From positions 1-6,682 of the forward strand of contig DEBN01000027.1 of the NCBI GenBank assembly GCA_002348825.1: DNA of 6,682 nt, read 5' to 3'. The stretch comes from Gammaproteobacteria bacterium UBA2955. Its GTDB lineage: Bacteria; Pseudomonadota; Gammaproteobacteria; Pseudomonadales; Azotimanducaceae. A program made the position numbers and the translations under genes. This document shows positions 6,152 through 6,682 of this stretch, one piece after another; position 1 is the first letter of the stretch; the number at the start of each line of letters is the position of its first letter. A model generated the notes under the pieces. The model did not search any database and was not told the DNA's origin. It saw only the letters and a list, made by a program, of their open reading frames with translations.

Positions 6152-6682
6152 TTAGTGCTGATCGGCAGCATCGATACCTTGGCGAATGGCTGTAATTTGC
6201 TGTTGCAGACGGGATGCCACTTCACTGACTTCGCCTCCTTCAGCCATTGTATTCACAAGCGCGCTGCCGACAACGACACCGTCGGCATGAGGTGCCAATG
6301 CTTGTGCTGTGGACGCATCTTTGATGCCAAAACCAACACAAAACGGTAAGTCAGTATATTGACGTAATTGCTGCAGGCGCGAAGCCACCTCTTCTGTTTG
6401 CAGATGACTCGCACCAGTAATGCCCTTAAGTGATACGTAGTAAATGAACCCACTGGCTTTCGCCGCAATTTGCTGAGCCCGATCATCCGTAGTCGTCGGT
6501 GCGAGCAAATAAATTAAGTCGATGTGCTGCGCCGCCAGTTGACGTTGCAGGCGATCGCCCTCTTCAGGTGGCAAATTGACCATGATCAATCCATCAACAC
6601 CGGCCTCGGCAGCGCGTTCGGCGAAATCGTCCATGGCCAACACGGAATTTAAATAGCCCATAAGAACAACAGGCGTATCGGC
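6152..6682 (-). CDS. trpA: TrpA, tryptophan synthase alpha chain (C-terminal part)
   Basis: Alpha subunit of tryptophan synthase, which cleaves indole-3-glycerol phosphate to indole and glyceraldehyde 3-phosphate inside the TrpAB complex. The frame is open to the right edge; 176 residues are present of about 270, so the catalytic Glu and Asp (E49 and D60 in Salmonella numbering) lie outside. Signatures of the TIM barrel in the window: VVLMGYLNS, GVDGLIMVNLPPEE, FIYYVSLKGITGA (the mobile loop 6 with its conserved Thr), FCVGFGI and the phosphate-binding GVVVGSALV. The stop TAA is at 6154-6152 and the C terminus ends at a normal distance beyond GSALV. folC begins 15 nt later. In many relatives accD sits between trpA and folC, and here it does not. 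Confidence 0.95.
   Translation of the reverse strand, partial: ADTPVVLMGYLNSVLAMDDFAERAAEAGVDGLIMVNLPPEEGDRLQRQLAAQHIDLIYLLAPTTTDDRAQQIAAKASGFIYYVSLKGITGASHLQTEEVASRLQQLRQYTDLPFCVGFGIKDASTAQALAPHADGVVVGSALVNTMAEGGEVSEVASRLQQQITAIRQGIDAADQH

Larger units (their letters stand above)
1042..6682 (-). other. Putative polycistronic unit trpA-folC-SPOR-cvpA-purF-DUF1289-miaE
   Basis: Seven genes on one strand are separated by a 15-nt gap, a 4-nt overlap, a 4-nt gap, a 34-nt gap, an 8-nt overlap and a 1-nt overlap. No promoter or intrinsic terminator is recognisable between them. The only space for a private promoter outside coding sequence is the 34 nt before purF (3679-3712), and no convincing -35/-10 pair or PurR-like palindrome is seen there. 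The upstream end of the unit lies beyond the window. Cotranscription is inferred from spacing only; internal promoters inside coding sequence cannot be excluded. Confidence 0.7.

Noticed and set aside
1..6682. CRISPR array, tRNA or rRNA gene, insertion sequence, phage or defence genes
   Set aside because: No repeat-spacer pattern, tRNA-like cloverleaf, terminal inverted repeats or transposase/recombinase motifs were seen; nearly every base is in a recognised housekeeping gene.

Overview
The window looks like chromosomal housekeeping DNA from a gammaproteobacterium. The E. coli-type order folC / SPOR protein (dedD-like) / cvpA / purF is typical of that class. A diiron MiaE, the lipid A enzyme LpxH and an E. 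coli-type PurF starting directly at Met-Cys fit a Gram-negative host. The closest family resemblance seems to be to the Pseudomonas / Marinobacter / Halomonas side rather than to enterics, but the genus cannot be fixed by eye.

Layout. On the + strand at the left edge are the C-terminal part of folD (1-336) and, 14 nt later, lpxH (351-1070). Everything from 6682 down to 1042 is a single unidirectional run on the - strand: trpA (C-terminal part, entering from the right edge), folC, a SPOR-domain protein, cvpA, purF, a DUF1289 protein with a long C-terminal extension, and miaE. Junctions in the run are a 15-nt gap, a 4-nt overlap (ATGA), a 4-nt gap, a 34-nt gap, an 8-nt overlap and a 1-nt overlap (TAGTG). 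This strongly suggests one polycistronic unit with translational coupling. The two strands meet head-to-head at their 3' ends, where lpxH and miaE overlap by 29 bp.

How the genes work together. FolD makes 10-formyl-tetrahydrofolate, FolC polyglutamylates folates, and PurF performs the committed step of the purine pathway that consumes formyl-folate, so three genes here touch one-carbon/purine metabolism. CvpA is the usual membrane neighbour of PurF. The SPOR protein is probably an inner-membrane anchored, peptidoglycan-binding division protein. TrpA finishes tryptophan synthesis. MiaE hydroxylates ms2i6A37 in tRNA, and the DUF1289 protein fused to it by overlapping stop/start codons is a possible partner. 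LpxH acts in lipid A synthesis.

There are no tRNA or rRNA genes, mobile elements or CRISPR arrays that I can see, and the longest gap between genes is 34 nt. I do not see a new multi-gene system. The points most worth checking are the DUF1289-MiaE coupling, the absence of accD between trpA and folC, the convergent 29-bp overlap, and the acidic tyrosine-rich tail of CvpA.
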